The notes under the pieces were generated by a model. That model had not been told where the DNA came from. It made no database searches and saw only the letters and a list, made by a program, of their open reading frames with translations. Source: Ectocarpus siliculosus (lineage: Eukaryota > Sar > Phaeophyceae > Ectocarpales > Ectocarpaceae). From it: a DNA stretch of 16,827 nucleotides. Location: contig FN648934.1 of NCBI GenBank assembly GCA_000310025.1, positions 1 to 16,827 of the forward strand. The letters run 5' to 3'. Below, piece after piece: positions 8,749 through 16,821 of the stretch (position 1 is the stretch's first letter; the number at the start of each line of letters is the position of its first letter). Made by a program: the position numbers and the translations under genes.

Positions 8749-9447
8749 GTGGTAGCAGCAGCAGATCGCTCGCCGTATCTATTGTGCCGTGTAGTTCGAA
8801 AGGTGTCCTTCAGCATCATTCTGGGGGTCCCGAATGCTCAACACAGTGCCCCCCTCCCCCCCTGCTTTGGATATCTGCGGGGCACCCTTGCTTGTGAGAT
8901 TTTTTGTGTCTTTCGAGTGGGGAGCCGACTTAAGATGTGCGCCTTTGAAGCGGAGACGTACACTATCCACCGGAAGGATGGTAAAAGTGCGCTGTGCCCT
9001 CCTTCTTCGCGTACATTCCAAGAACATTTGTCTCTCATGTATGTACGTGTTGAGACGGTGTCCTGGTGCATGCACACCACAGATGAAACGAACACCCCCA
9101 ACACCAAAGTATTCAAACGCATTTCGAAGGCAAACCTGTTGAAAAGTTTGAGGAATTCTAGAACGACAATCAGAACGCTTGCTTATGTTCGAGAATATTG
9201 TAGTTTTGCGGCTTGGAAATCGACGCCACGAGTAGGGGTCCCAGTGGTTTCGTGGCGCTCTGTTTTCAGCGACGTCACGAGGCGGTTGCTTCATCGTGTG
9301 TCATTGCTGAATGTGGTCTCGGACCGTTTACCGTGCGAGACACTCACTCCGTACCGTAGGGTAGCCGTGGCTACCATGGCACCCTACCAGCTCCACCCTA
9401 TCGCGGGTCGCAGCATTCAGGCGTTTGTAGAGCCACCTGGATTGTAA
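8749..9447 (+). CDS. Hypothetical open frame, 232 codons, unrecognised
   Basis: This is the longest ATG-started frame in the window. The antisense strand is open in exact codon register over 8779-9294 (171 codons), so the segment is poor in stops on both strands. I see no known domain, no signal peptide, no membrane segment and no clear introns. Cys, Arg and Ser are frequent and the composition looks like translated non-coding DNA. A frame this long is somewhat unexpected by chance in 17 kb but not excluded. It lies in insertion I3, so it could be a degenerate gene of that insert. Function unknown. Confidence 0.2.
   Translation: MVAAADRSPYLLCRVVRKVSFSIILGVPNAQHSAPLPPCFGYLRGTLACEIFCVFRVGSRLKMCAFEAETYTIHRKDGKSALCPPSSRTFQEHLSLMYVRVETVSWCMHTTDETNTPNTKVFKRISKANLLKSLRNSRTTIRTLAYVREYCSFAAWKSTPRVGVPVVSWRSVFSDVTRRLLHRVSLLNVVSDRLPCETLTPYRRVAVATMAPYQLHPIAGRSIQAFVEPPGL
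9356..9387. other. Hairpin-forming inverted repeat
   Basis: GTAGGGTAGCC (9356-9366) pairs with GGCACCCTAC (9378-9387), with one bulged A and an 11-base loop. It lies within the 232-codon open frame. No U-run follows, and a terminator role is not expected in this setting. Confidence 0.55.
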
Positions 9448-10290
9448 TGTCTCGGGGTCAGGTAGATGACCATCTTTGGGGTGATTGATGGGTTCTGTTT
9501 CACGTGCTCTGCCTCTGCGATTATTTTTCCCGTGTGCCACCACATGGTAAACTACGGGGAAACAACGCAGGGCTTGCGTGAGTAAAATTCAAAAGGTTCG
9601 ACCCTCCCCCCTTGCCTGAAGACGCGGACTGTCGAAGAAAGATTGAGAGAACTCGAAAAGACATGGTCCTGTCTCGCGTCGGATGTTTAGCTCGGACACG
9701 CAGGAAGCTCACGAGACTACGTCGCCGAGATGCACAAACAACCGCTATTGTACCCCTCTGGTCGCTTCGCGAGTGTTAAGTCTTGAGAGGTCAGCAAACG
9801 TCAGTGACTCTCTTTGCGCTTCTGCTACAACGTGATTGACACCATGCGGAGAGGCGGAATATCAACAGGCTTTTGTTTCACAAACCGTGCAGCGCTTTGA
9901 AAAAGTCACCGAGTTATTTGTTCACACCGGGACGTTGAGGTGGCGCCCGGGGCATTGAAAATCAAACAAAAAAGGAGTTCTGGTTGAATGACGTCTTTCG
10001 CGCCCGGATCTGTATCTGCACGGCTCTTTGCAAGTTACCACAGAAAGCATTCAAAGAACGGTGCCATGGGGCTGAGCGCAACTTAGAAGGCACCACGTCG
10101 AGAATAAGAATACAGAAGTCACTTGTGCCCACCCTACCTCAGGGCACGTTGTGCTTCCTCCGGGCTTCACGAGAATAGCGCCGACAAATAGTGGAAAGAT
10201 AGAGAGGGGTCCAGAATTCGGCACAACGAGAGATAATAAATACTGGTAAAGTGATTACTGCAAGCAAAGTTTCCGGCAGGCATCAACGCC

Positions 10291-10375
10291 GGTTGCCGTC
10301 GTCCTCGATAACCTCGCAAAGTTTCAACCAAGATTGCATTTTCACCTATATAGCTGGAAACGCTCGCAGACCGCT
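10291..10375 (+). pseudogene. Decayed LRR-like exon (relict 1, unit B)
   Basis: Paralogue of 3870-3951. V-V-L-D-N-L-A-K-F-x-x-x-L-H-F-H-L is followed by a two-base gain (TATA), after which A-G-N-A-R-R-P continues in another frame. It is broken and not expressible as an LRR. Confidence 0.38.
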
Positions 10376-10877
10376 GCAGACCCCGCAGAAACATTACAGT
10401 CCCAAGCTGATACACTTCAGAGCTCCTTTACCCTCAGCTCAGTCTCTTCTCCATTACTGCAGCCCTTTCAAACGCCCTGTTGATGTTTGTTGGCTACCGC
10501 ACGTTGTTTCTTGAGTTCGTACGGGTGATGCGCCGAAACATGAGCAAGGAATGTGATTGCTTTTTCCACATCCGGGACGTAAGTCCGCGCACCAGAACGT
10601 TGAACATTTTCACCGCGGTTGTGCAATAGAATCAAGAGGAAATGATTTCGAAATTGTTCGCACCCCCGCGGCGCTTACTCAAGGCCCTTTGCTGTATTTC
10701 CTACTTTTCGGAATTAGTCGGCGACATGCTTGCATCTCTGGCTTGGGCGTCGATGCTTATGCACCTCGTTCCAGCGACACGCCGGGCTCTGACCGTCCCT
10801 GGAATGTGCAATCTCTCACATGCAGCCGTCAAGGCATTCTTTCAACCTTGCATGAACCGTGGCTAACGCGCCCTCAG

Positions 10878-10981
10878 GCCTGACTTGCTCCAACAACCTG
10901 GTCTCGAAGATGTGGGAACTACAAGCACTGCGTACTGCACTATCCGAACTTCTTCACAGCAACGATTTGCATCACGTTCTT
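10878..10981 (+). pseudogene. Decayed LRR-like exon (relict 2, unit B), best preserved
   Basis: After CCCTCAG (ending 10877), the same acceptor context as the intact exon, the sequence continues GC in phase 1 and stays open for 34 codons to TGA at 10982. The frame reads S-N-N-L-V-S-K-M-W-E-L-Q-A-L-R-T-A-L and then S-E-L-L-H-S-N-D-L. This resembles N-x-L-x-G-x-I-P-x-E-L-x-x-L...L-x-L-x-x-N-x-L, with one residue missing before E-L and some Leu shifted by one. The shared acceptor and phase strengthen the LRR reading. No 72-nt donor was seen, so it is probably dead. Confidence 0.48.
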
Positions 10982-11270
10982 TGACACTGAAACACAACGT
11001 GTGAAACAACTGGTACGGCGGTGAAGAGTTGTTTCATCTGCGACTGACTATCCTTTGCTACTTGAACAGGTTTCAGCTGGACAACGGAAGTCCGTCCGTG
11101 TCTTGGATTGGGAAAGTGCAGACGAATGGCAAACAAACTTTAGCCGAGTAATTTCCACCATGAGCAGGGAAATGTATGCATAACTGTACCTTGCTTTTTG
11201 AGTTGAGAACTTGTGCTACCCCAAAATGTGGCATACACGGAAAACGGACGGTGGCCTCGTCAGATGCCAG

Positions 11271-11309
11271 TGAAACCCTTCCGCAAAACAGATTTGGGCA
11301 CAAACGACC
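11271..11309. other. 39-bp block identical between units A and B (B copy)
   Basis: Same 39 bases as 4777-4815. Confidence 0.85.
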
Positions 11310-11561
11310 AAGCAAGCCCTTCGACGGACTACCACTCTCGGCACTACAACATCGTGGAACGCATTGCCGCGGGTTGGACCTTTCTTGACAAGGAATGTGG
11401 CCCCGGTTTGACGTGTGTAAGCAGTGAACTACAGTCGCCATTTCGTCGTCGCTGGCCTCATCGCTCAAGTATGAAAGCTTCACCTACCGACACCGGGCAG
11501 GTTTATGCCGGATGACGTATCACCTCATTGTGATTCCGTATCTACCGTTGGGCAAGCGCAA

Positions 11562-12392
11562 GAGGCCGGTCCCCCGCTTGGCTTCGAATGGTTGTCGCAT
11601 AGGTCACAAGTGTCCGGTGTCCTGCGGTATCCACGGCAGCTTGATGGTCTGATGATACATTCGTGTTGAGGCCCTCACATACTTGGATTGCTGGCTTTAT
11701 TTTGTAACGTATCGGCACATGTGCTGCCTGCGTGGTTTGGATGCCCCAAGCCTTTTGATGTCCACCCTCATTCCGTGGGTGGCGTTTTCAAGCGGGCATT
11801 CGGTCAGAACAAACGTCGATTCATCGCACACTCTTGCTCGTGCATCAGCATCTGTGATTCAGTACGATGACACACAATGTCGTGAGAAGGGTATCTCCTC
11901 TGGGAACGGTCGCTGTGCCCAGCCGGTTGAAGGGAGAAAAATACCCCGATACCACAGATTCCAGCAGATGGTATACGCCCGTCAAGCATAGCATGTGTTG
12001 ATTTCTCCCAAGCGTGTGAATGTCCAAAAGCAGGTGTACAAGTAGTCTTGGAGGTAAAAGAGCACGCAGAACACGGACGTCGGCGAACAAATCCCCTCCC
12101 GAGCAGAGGTGTTTTGTTCTGTTTGAATGCTCGTGACAGATTCAAGAGATCCCGCTACTACTGGAGGTTGCGCCTCGGTGAACCAGGTGCTGGAGGTGTC
12201 TTGACTCATGTATGTCGCCGACAATGCGTGACTTATCAACCACGAACGTATCAGATATAAAAGTGGTGTCAGCACAGTTTGACATTCTTCTCTGCCGGTC
12301 GCTACCCGTGACATCTGTCCCATGGGCGGTTGTTTCTTTTGTTCGCAGCTGTGGGGCCTGTTCGCTGAGAAAAAAACACCAGAGCAAGAACA
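11562..12392. other. Left part of insertion I4, no gene recognised
   Basis: Unit B similarity has ended. Overlapping open frames occur on both strands (for example 11683-11991 plus and 11982-12428 minus), none with recognisable content or conserved in another copy. No RNA gene or mobile-element signature was seen. Confidence 0.5.
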
Positions 12393-12536
12393 CCCGGGGC
12401 TAACCCAAAGGTAGCGGGGCGAAAACAAAAAAAAAACTCCGGTAACCCCGGGGCTAACTCAAACGTTTTTGTGCTACAATACCATGGCGGTTTTTGGGAG
12501 GGTCGGGCTAACTCATGATGGGGGGCTAACTCAAAG
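12393..12536. repeat. Four GGGCTAAC(T/C)CA repeats at 54, 54 and 18 bp spacing
   Basis: GGGCTAAC starts at 12397, 12451, 12505 and 12523, each followed by CCAAA, TCAAA, TCATG or TCAAA. Spacings are 54, 54 and 18. The first two are preceded by CCCGG. The sequence between the cores is not conserved. This may be the remains of a minisatellite or of a nested short element. A further variant, GGGCCAACTCAA, occurs at 15255-15266. Confidence 0.75.
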
Positions 12537-12959
12537 GATATTACGGTATGCACTCGGCGCTAGAGCCTCGAGCAACAACAAACGTGGGAAAAAGTGCTTT
12601 CGTTTCGTTACTTGTTACATTGATTCAATGAACAATAATACGTTGGGTGTGTTTTGTTTGGGGTGTTTTTATTTTTTCAGTTCTGGGGACGCAATATTAC
12701 GACAACGTGCGTTGTTTCTCTTCATCTTCCATCCCCTCCCGATTCCGGACACCTACAAAGATTCCACATTCCGTGGACGGTTCTCTGTAAGTATATATTT
12801 GCAAGCATCTTCGGCACCTCGTTTTGATATTCTCATGGACACACTGCACACCATGCTTTCTTTGAGCCGTGCAAGGAGGTGCTTTCCCGCGTGCTGATGG
12901 TGCGAACTGAACACCTACACCAACAGATTTCGTTATCCGCGACTTAATCGTGTAACAAC
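12537..12959. other. Stretch without a recognisable gene
   Basis: The open frame 12469-12897 on the plus strand runs through but shows no known motif. Nothing else was seen. Confidence 0.4.
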
Positions 12960-13092
12960 CACCAGAACGCACGAGGTTGATTTCGCCCCCCACGATCATT
13001 TGGCCGACGGGAAGTCTTTTCGGTACGCCTTTGGTCTGTACGGGGAACCTCATGGTTCATCGTATGTTGCAAGCGACGATACTGGTGAAACT
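12960..13092 (+). pseudogene. Exon-like fragment, copy 1 of a diverged pair
   Basis: One frame reads H-E-V-D-F-A-P-H-D-H-L-A-D-G-K-S, then Y-A-F-G-L-Y-G-E-P-H-G-S-S-Y. The DNA aligns with 14065-14180, where the same frame gives R-E-V-E-F-T-P-P and later S-H-D-S-S. Shared landmarks are GAGGTTGANTTC, TTGGCCG(A/T)CGG and TTCATCG. The peptide looks protein-like but I do not recognise it. It may be an exon remnant of a gene duplicated locally in I4. Confidence 0.35.
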
Positions 13093-13596
13093 GGGGCATT
13101 TCCGACATGTCTGTCTTTGGCTCGGGGGAGGAATAGATCTGCAGCTATAGCACCCACCGTGTGTGTCCCTTCTATGTATCGCCTTGTTTCAAGGGCACCC
13201 TAGGCACGTCGCACGTTGTTTTCCAGAGTTGCCACGCAGATTACCAAAGCGAGCTAGCCCCGGGATAATCCTGTTCGGTGTTGGATACGTGCCGCGAGCA
13301 GAGGTCAGAAGGCGCCTGCACGAATGTTGGTGCAAGGGGAATCCTTGGAAACAGGACTTCCTGATGAGCGGACCGGCAGGATACATTGGTCATACCCTCT
13401 GCGTTGTGTCGTCTGTGTGCCAAGAAGGACGAGGTTTGCCTCTCAGATGCGATCAAACTCCGTTCACGAGGTGACCGTTCGCTTGAGAGATGCGTTCATG
13501 CTACCTGTGGGCCTTAAGGAGGAGGCCGTTACGCAGAGAACAGAGAGTCATCCGTGTGGGATTTGTCAAGTTTTCCACGTGCTAATGTTGCCATAG
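13093..13596. other. Stretch between exon-like fragments
   Basis: The + frame 13324-13596 ends at the TAG just before the 13597 fragment and reads L-R-D-A-F-M-L-P-V-G-L-K-E-E-A-V in its middle, which could be an exon, but no paralogue or motif supports it. Nothing else was recognised. Confidence 0.3.
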
Positions 13597-13758
13597 GTCG
13601 ATGAAAGAGTCAAGGCGGGTATGGACCAGTTTTGGTCCTTCTCCAAGGAACCTGGGGAGTTTTTGCAGTTTTTCCAGTACACGTCGTGTTTTTCACATCC
13701 CCAGGCTGCATCAGCAGTACGAAACGTCCTGAATGTTCACAAGCCCGTGAATGGTTTC
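13597..13758 (+). pseudogene. Exon-like fragment, 54 open codons, paralogous to 2863-3010
   Basis: Preceded by an acceptor-like CCATAG. The frame reads V-D-E-R-V-K-A-G-M-D-Q-F-W-S-F-S-K-E-P, then F-L-Q-F-F-Q-Y-x-x-C-F-S-H-P-Q-A-A-S, and stops at TAG 13759-13761. The I1 copy preserves several of these residues despite a stop and a frameshift, so this was probably coding. It is aromatic-rich with a charged start; the domain is not recognised. With no start codon and no partner exons it cannot be called a gene. It could be the last exon of a degraded gene. Confidence 0.45.
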
Positions 13759-13761
13759 TAG

Positions 13762-14064
13762 CAGATGTCGAACTCTTCACTGAGACTACCACCTGTGATA
13801 GCTTGTGTACAATACGCCAACGAACCTAGACTTTGTTGTAGTGGTCTTCCGTCACCTCCCGAGTTCTTCCCCACGCAACCGCACTCTATAGGAGTTTCTC
13901 GGAAGCCAGCAATTGGCAGGTACTTGCGTCACTTGGTTACTTCTGGTCATCGAGAACCCGCCAAACCATACTTTTTGTGATTCATTCAAGAAGGTGTTTT
14001 TGGCTTACAGGTGTTACGAGCTAGCTCCGGGCATGAACAGAAGCATTGTCCGTTTGTAGGCGCG
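13762..14064. other. Stretch between exon-like fragments, nothing recognised
   Basis: Short open frames only. An acceptor-like TTACAG lies at about 14005-14010, ahead of the fragment at 14065. Confidence 0.35.
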
Positions 14065-14180
14065 ACGAGAAGGCGCGAGGTTGAATTCACCCCACCGACC
14101 GGTTGGCCGTCGGAGTTGGGTGTTCCCTGTTATGTGATATGGCTCCAATGTGAGTCTCACGATTCATCGGAAACGACAGT
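14065..14180 (+). pseudogene. Exon-like fragment, copy 2 of a diverged pair
   Basis: Diverged paralogue of 12960-13092, in a frame open from 14011 to TAA at 14230. It reads R-R-E-V-E-F-T-P-P-T-G-W-P-S-E-L and later S-H-D-S-S-E-T. Not recognised. Confidence 0.33.
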
Positions 14181-14840
14181 CCGCACCTTTCCCCGCTACC
14201 CGACCATTGTTGGACATCGATCAGACGTGTAACGATGACCTATTGCCCCTCTCGGCGGAGGAGTCGGGGGAAACATGAAATTCGTCAAGATTGCCCTTCT
14301 CTCTTAAGGTCCTTCACCCGGGCGGGATTGGTGTTCCTTGAGGTGTTCTCGCTGCTGGATAAATCCATTATGTTTTGTAGTTTGTGCTCGGCGATGTTGC
14401 CGAAGGGTATGGGTATATTTCCTCTGTGTCATAAGTCTGTGCCGTTATGGGCGCTCAGTCGTTGGGGTACTTAAACGTTGACGTTTAGCCTTTGACCGGG
14501 TGCGTTGAAAGGCAAAGAGCATACGAAGATGACTAAAAAAAATACTTATAATCGAAGACCGTGTTACACACTAAAATTAGGTCAAAATATGCCCATTTTG
14601 GCCGTATTTCGGTATAAATAATTGAGAAGTATTTTGAGAATTTTACGACTTCGCAGTAGAACACACCGGGGTCAGAAAGCGACAGAGGGAAGGGACGTTG
14701 GAGAGGGTGGTAAAATACGATATGGAGGCTTTGAGAAGGCTTACGCCTGGATGGCATCGAGTCCCAGCGACAGCGAGGACGACTAATCGAGTTTTTCCCT
14801 TTGTTTTCCCCCGATAGCAACAGACATTTGTTTTACCCCG
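14181..14840. other. Stretch without a recognisable gene; AT-rich around 14525-14645
   Basis: The frame 14235-14474 plus and frames on the minus strand lack known motifs. The AT-rich part contains GGTCAAAATATGCCC at 14580-14594, a motif that recurs at 15234. Confidence 0.4.
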
Positions 14841-15106
14841 CAAGTGTCTTGGTTTTGGTGTGGGAACCCCAAGTGTCTTGGTTTTGATGTGGAACCAAAA
14901 CTGTCTTGGTTTTTGTGGGGGGTCACGCTTACTTGTTTGATTATTGGCGGACGCGGCACGTATCGTTGAGTAGGACGGGGGGGTTGGGTTCGGGCACTAC
15001 TATCGTTTGTTGCCCTGCAAGTGTCTCGTTTCTTGTGTGGGGCCTCCAAGTGTCTTGGTTTTAGTGTGTAAATCCTAAGTATCTTGATTTGAGTGTGGGG
15101 GGTCAC
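14841..15106. repeat. Minisatellite with higher-order structure (two blocks of three about 29-bp units)
   Basis: Units of the type CAAGTGTCTTGGTTTTGGTG start near 14841, 14870 and 14898, and again at 15018, 15047 and 15076. Each block of three ends in GGGGGGTCAC (to 14926 and to 15106). The block period is about 177-180 bp, and the sequence after the two blocks is also loosely alike. It therefore arose by short tandem growth followed by duplication of the whole block. The minus-strand open frame 14783-15214 is a by-product, with repeated peptides of the K-P-R-H-L type. Confidence 0.88.
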
Positions 15107-15625
15107 TATTACATATGGGGGGCGCGTTTGGCTGATGGAGTATAGGAGGGGGGTTATCTTTGGGGTGGGGATAATTCTTGAGTTTTTGGGGGCGGGACAG
15201 GCGTTTAGCCTCACCCACCCCCTACCTGGAAATGGTCAAAATATGGCCGTTTTTGGGCCAACTCAATGTTCTCCGGCCTTTCAGCCGCATGGTTCAAGCA
15301 CCAACTGAAAAAAAGAAAAAGTTTTTCTGTCTCAAAAAACGCCGGAGAATTCAACGAAAAAATCGGAAAACCGATCGGACACCGTTAAGGGGGCGCAAAA
15401 ACATAACGGCACAGACTTATGATACAGAGGAAGGTAATAGGGTAACAGTCTGTCGAGGAACTCGGCACCACATGTTGAAGAAGTCCAAGCGCTTTCGGCG
15501 CAGCTATGTCTGTGGATGACACATTTACCTTGCGGGAACTTTTTTTAGTGCGGTTGCGAGAACGTGCCAGCAGTCGATGGATTAGAGAACCCTTGTACGG
15601 GGATGAATCGATCTCGCCCCCGAAA
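15107..15625. other. G-rich spacer with an inverted repeat, no gene recognised
   Basis: TTCTCCGGC (15270-15278) and GCCGGAGAA (about 15341-15349) form a 9-bp inverted repeat around an A-rich loop. GGTCAAAATATGGCCGTTTT is at 15234-15253. Short frames such as 15506-15703 plus show no known motif. Confidence 0.4.
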
Positions 15626-15916
15626 CTAAGGAAATGGGAAACCCCGAGAGGTTTCAGACAACAAGGCGATATCTTGCAGCAACCACCGCACCGCAATGTG
15701 TAGTTGCCTGTTAGCCATTTTGGTTTCGTAAAGTTCTTCATCCTCCTCCACATTTACCAATAGTCGTGCATTATCATGGCGTCTTTCAATTTCAATCTTG
15801 GTGATCTGTTGCCATTTTTGAGTGATCCATACATTTTGCATAAAACAATGTTGACCAGGTCTCTGGAATAGGCACGAAAGGTGTGAGACTGTCCTTCTCA
15901 CAGCCCAAATACCCAA
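15626..15916 (-). CDS. Hypothetical open frame, 96 codons, minus strand
   Basis: The middle has protein-like composition: W-x-T-Q-K-W-Q-Q-I-T-K-I-E-I-E-R-R-H, then V-E-E-D-E-E-L-Y-E-T-K-M-A-N-R-Q-L. An acidic patch followed by an amphipathic segment could be an exon. I do not recognise a family, and no second copy is present to test conservation. The frame lies in I4 just before the second long direct repeat. It may belong to an element inside I4 or be a chance frame. Confidence 0.22.
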   Translation of the reverse strand: MGIWAVRRTVSHLSCLFQRPGQHCFMQNVWITQKWQQITKIEIERRHDNARLLVNVEEDEELYETKMANRQLHIAVRWLLQDIALLSETSRGFPFP

Positions 15917-16150
15917 AGAGTTATCTTGGTTGTTGACTCAGGCTCCAAATCCGGGCTACGGGATGTACATTGGCCAGGCTACCCAACCCCAACATCAATG
16001 ATTGGATATTGTGGCCTGAGAAGTTGAAAAGTGACCAGTTGACTGGGGTTATTTACCCCTTTCTGGGGCTTTCTGGGTGATGTGATGCATTCCGCCCTGG
16101 GGGTGTACTGACCAGAGGCCACAAATGTCTTCTACAACGTTTTACTATGG
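15917..16150. other. Spacer before the second long repeat
   Basis: No gene or repeat recognised. It would be the sequence immediately left of window position 1 in a circular or tandem arrangement. Confidence 0.4.
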
Positions 16151-16522
16151 AAGCGTGACAAGAACGTCAACAGCGACAGCGTTTAGCGCATCGACCGCAT
16201 CTTCCAATTTGCAGCTGCGGACTCGGGTTTCGTCTGTGAAACGATTTGGTTTGCTGCTCGAAATGGATTCTGCTCTTCCCTCCAGCTCCATGTTTCCCGA
16301 ACGTGACGTTGTATGTCCTTGTAGCACTCGGCCTCGAGATGAGGTTGGTTCTCGTTTGTCTTAAGGCGGTCGATAACACGAATTTCAGAAATCACAATCG
16401 CTTTCCATTGTATCCTTGGGTACAGACACCACGAATATGCGTTGATTCTCGCCCACTGCCCTGCCCCACCTGTGATATGTACGATTAATCTCTTGAACAT
16501 TGTTTAAACACTAACACCTTCG

Positions 16523-16600
16523 CAGCTGGTGAGACCGCAGTTGACATGCCTCGCAGACGTTCAGCTGGTGAGACCGCAGTTGACATGCCTAGCAAACGTT
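16523..16600. repeat. Two 39-bp tandem units, second long-repeat copy
   Basis: Counterpart of 373-450. It differs by one transition in the first unit (the base equivalent to 406). Confidence 0.95.
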
Positions 16601-16749
16601 CGGGGTTATACACGAAATGAAGAGCAGACTGCTCATTCTTGGCTTGTTATGCAGCGGGAATATGGTTACAAAGGGGCTCCCGAGTGGCAGACAGACGTGG
16701 TACGTGAAACTATTTTCGTTCCGGTCCGTGCTACCACCAAATCCCTCAG

Positions 16750-16821
16750 GCACGATTCCGCCCGAGCTGGGCGGGCTGACAGCGCTAACGTGGCTAGGTC
16801 TCAGCAACAGCAATCTTTCCG
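16750..16821 (+). CDS. Leucine-rich-repeat exon, second copy (partial gene)
   Basis: Identical at every base to 600-671, including both splice sites (acceptor ending at 16749, donor at 16822). It lies in the second long direct repeat. If both copies belong to one transcript they would add two identical in-frame LRRs separated by a 16-kb intron, which is long for a brown alga. Separate gene copies, or the same locus seen twice through a circle or an assembly overlap, are equally possible. Confidence 0.78.

Larger units (their letters stand above)
7703..10213. mobile_element. Insertion I3, about 2.5 kb, relative to unit A
   Basis: B leaves the A alignment just after CGTCTTCCGCAAA (7690-7702) and returns at about 10214 with CGGCACAACGA, matching A at 3799 onward. 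Only some 25 bases of A lie between these points, so about 2.5 kb is extra. I find no convincing terminal repeats or target duplication. It contains the longest open frame of the window (8749-9447), a C10 run near 8221 and a hairpin at 9356-9387. It may be a non-autonomous or unrecognised element, or a piece of unique DNA. Confidence 0.45.
10214..11561 (+). repeat. Unit B, third piece
   Basis: Aligns with about 3799-5068 of unit A. The match is clear at GGCAGGNATCAACGCC, AACATTNCNNTC, TTCATCTGCGACTGACTATC (near 4525 and 11033), and nearly continuous from GTGGCNTACACGGAA to CGTTGGGCAAGCG. It stops at GAGGCC near 11561; the next part of the unit (like 5075-5627) is found only at 746-1296, which is what a 16.15-kb period would place after insertion I4. 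Confidence 0.82.

Noticed and set aside
10214-10235. cDNA-library adaptor (GAATTCGGCACNAG-like text at about 10213-10229)
   Set aside because: It reads GAATTCGGCACAACGAG, not the exact adaptor, and the paralogous unit A has the related TTTCGCACAACGA, so it is native sequence.
14841-15106. CRISPR array
   Set aside because: Units are directly adjacent 29-bp repeats without unique spacers, in a eukaryote-like context.
14783-15214. 143-codon minus-strand protein with peptide repeats
   Set aside because: The frame is produced by the minisatellite and includes unrelated flanks; no independent coding evidence.
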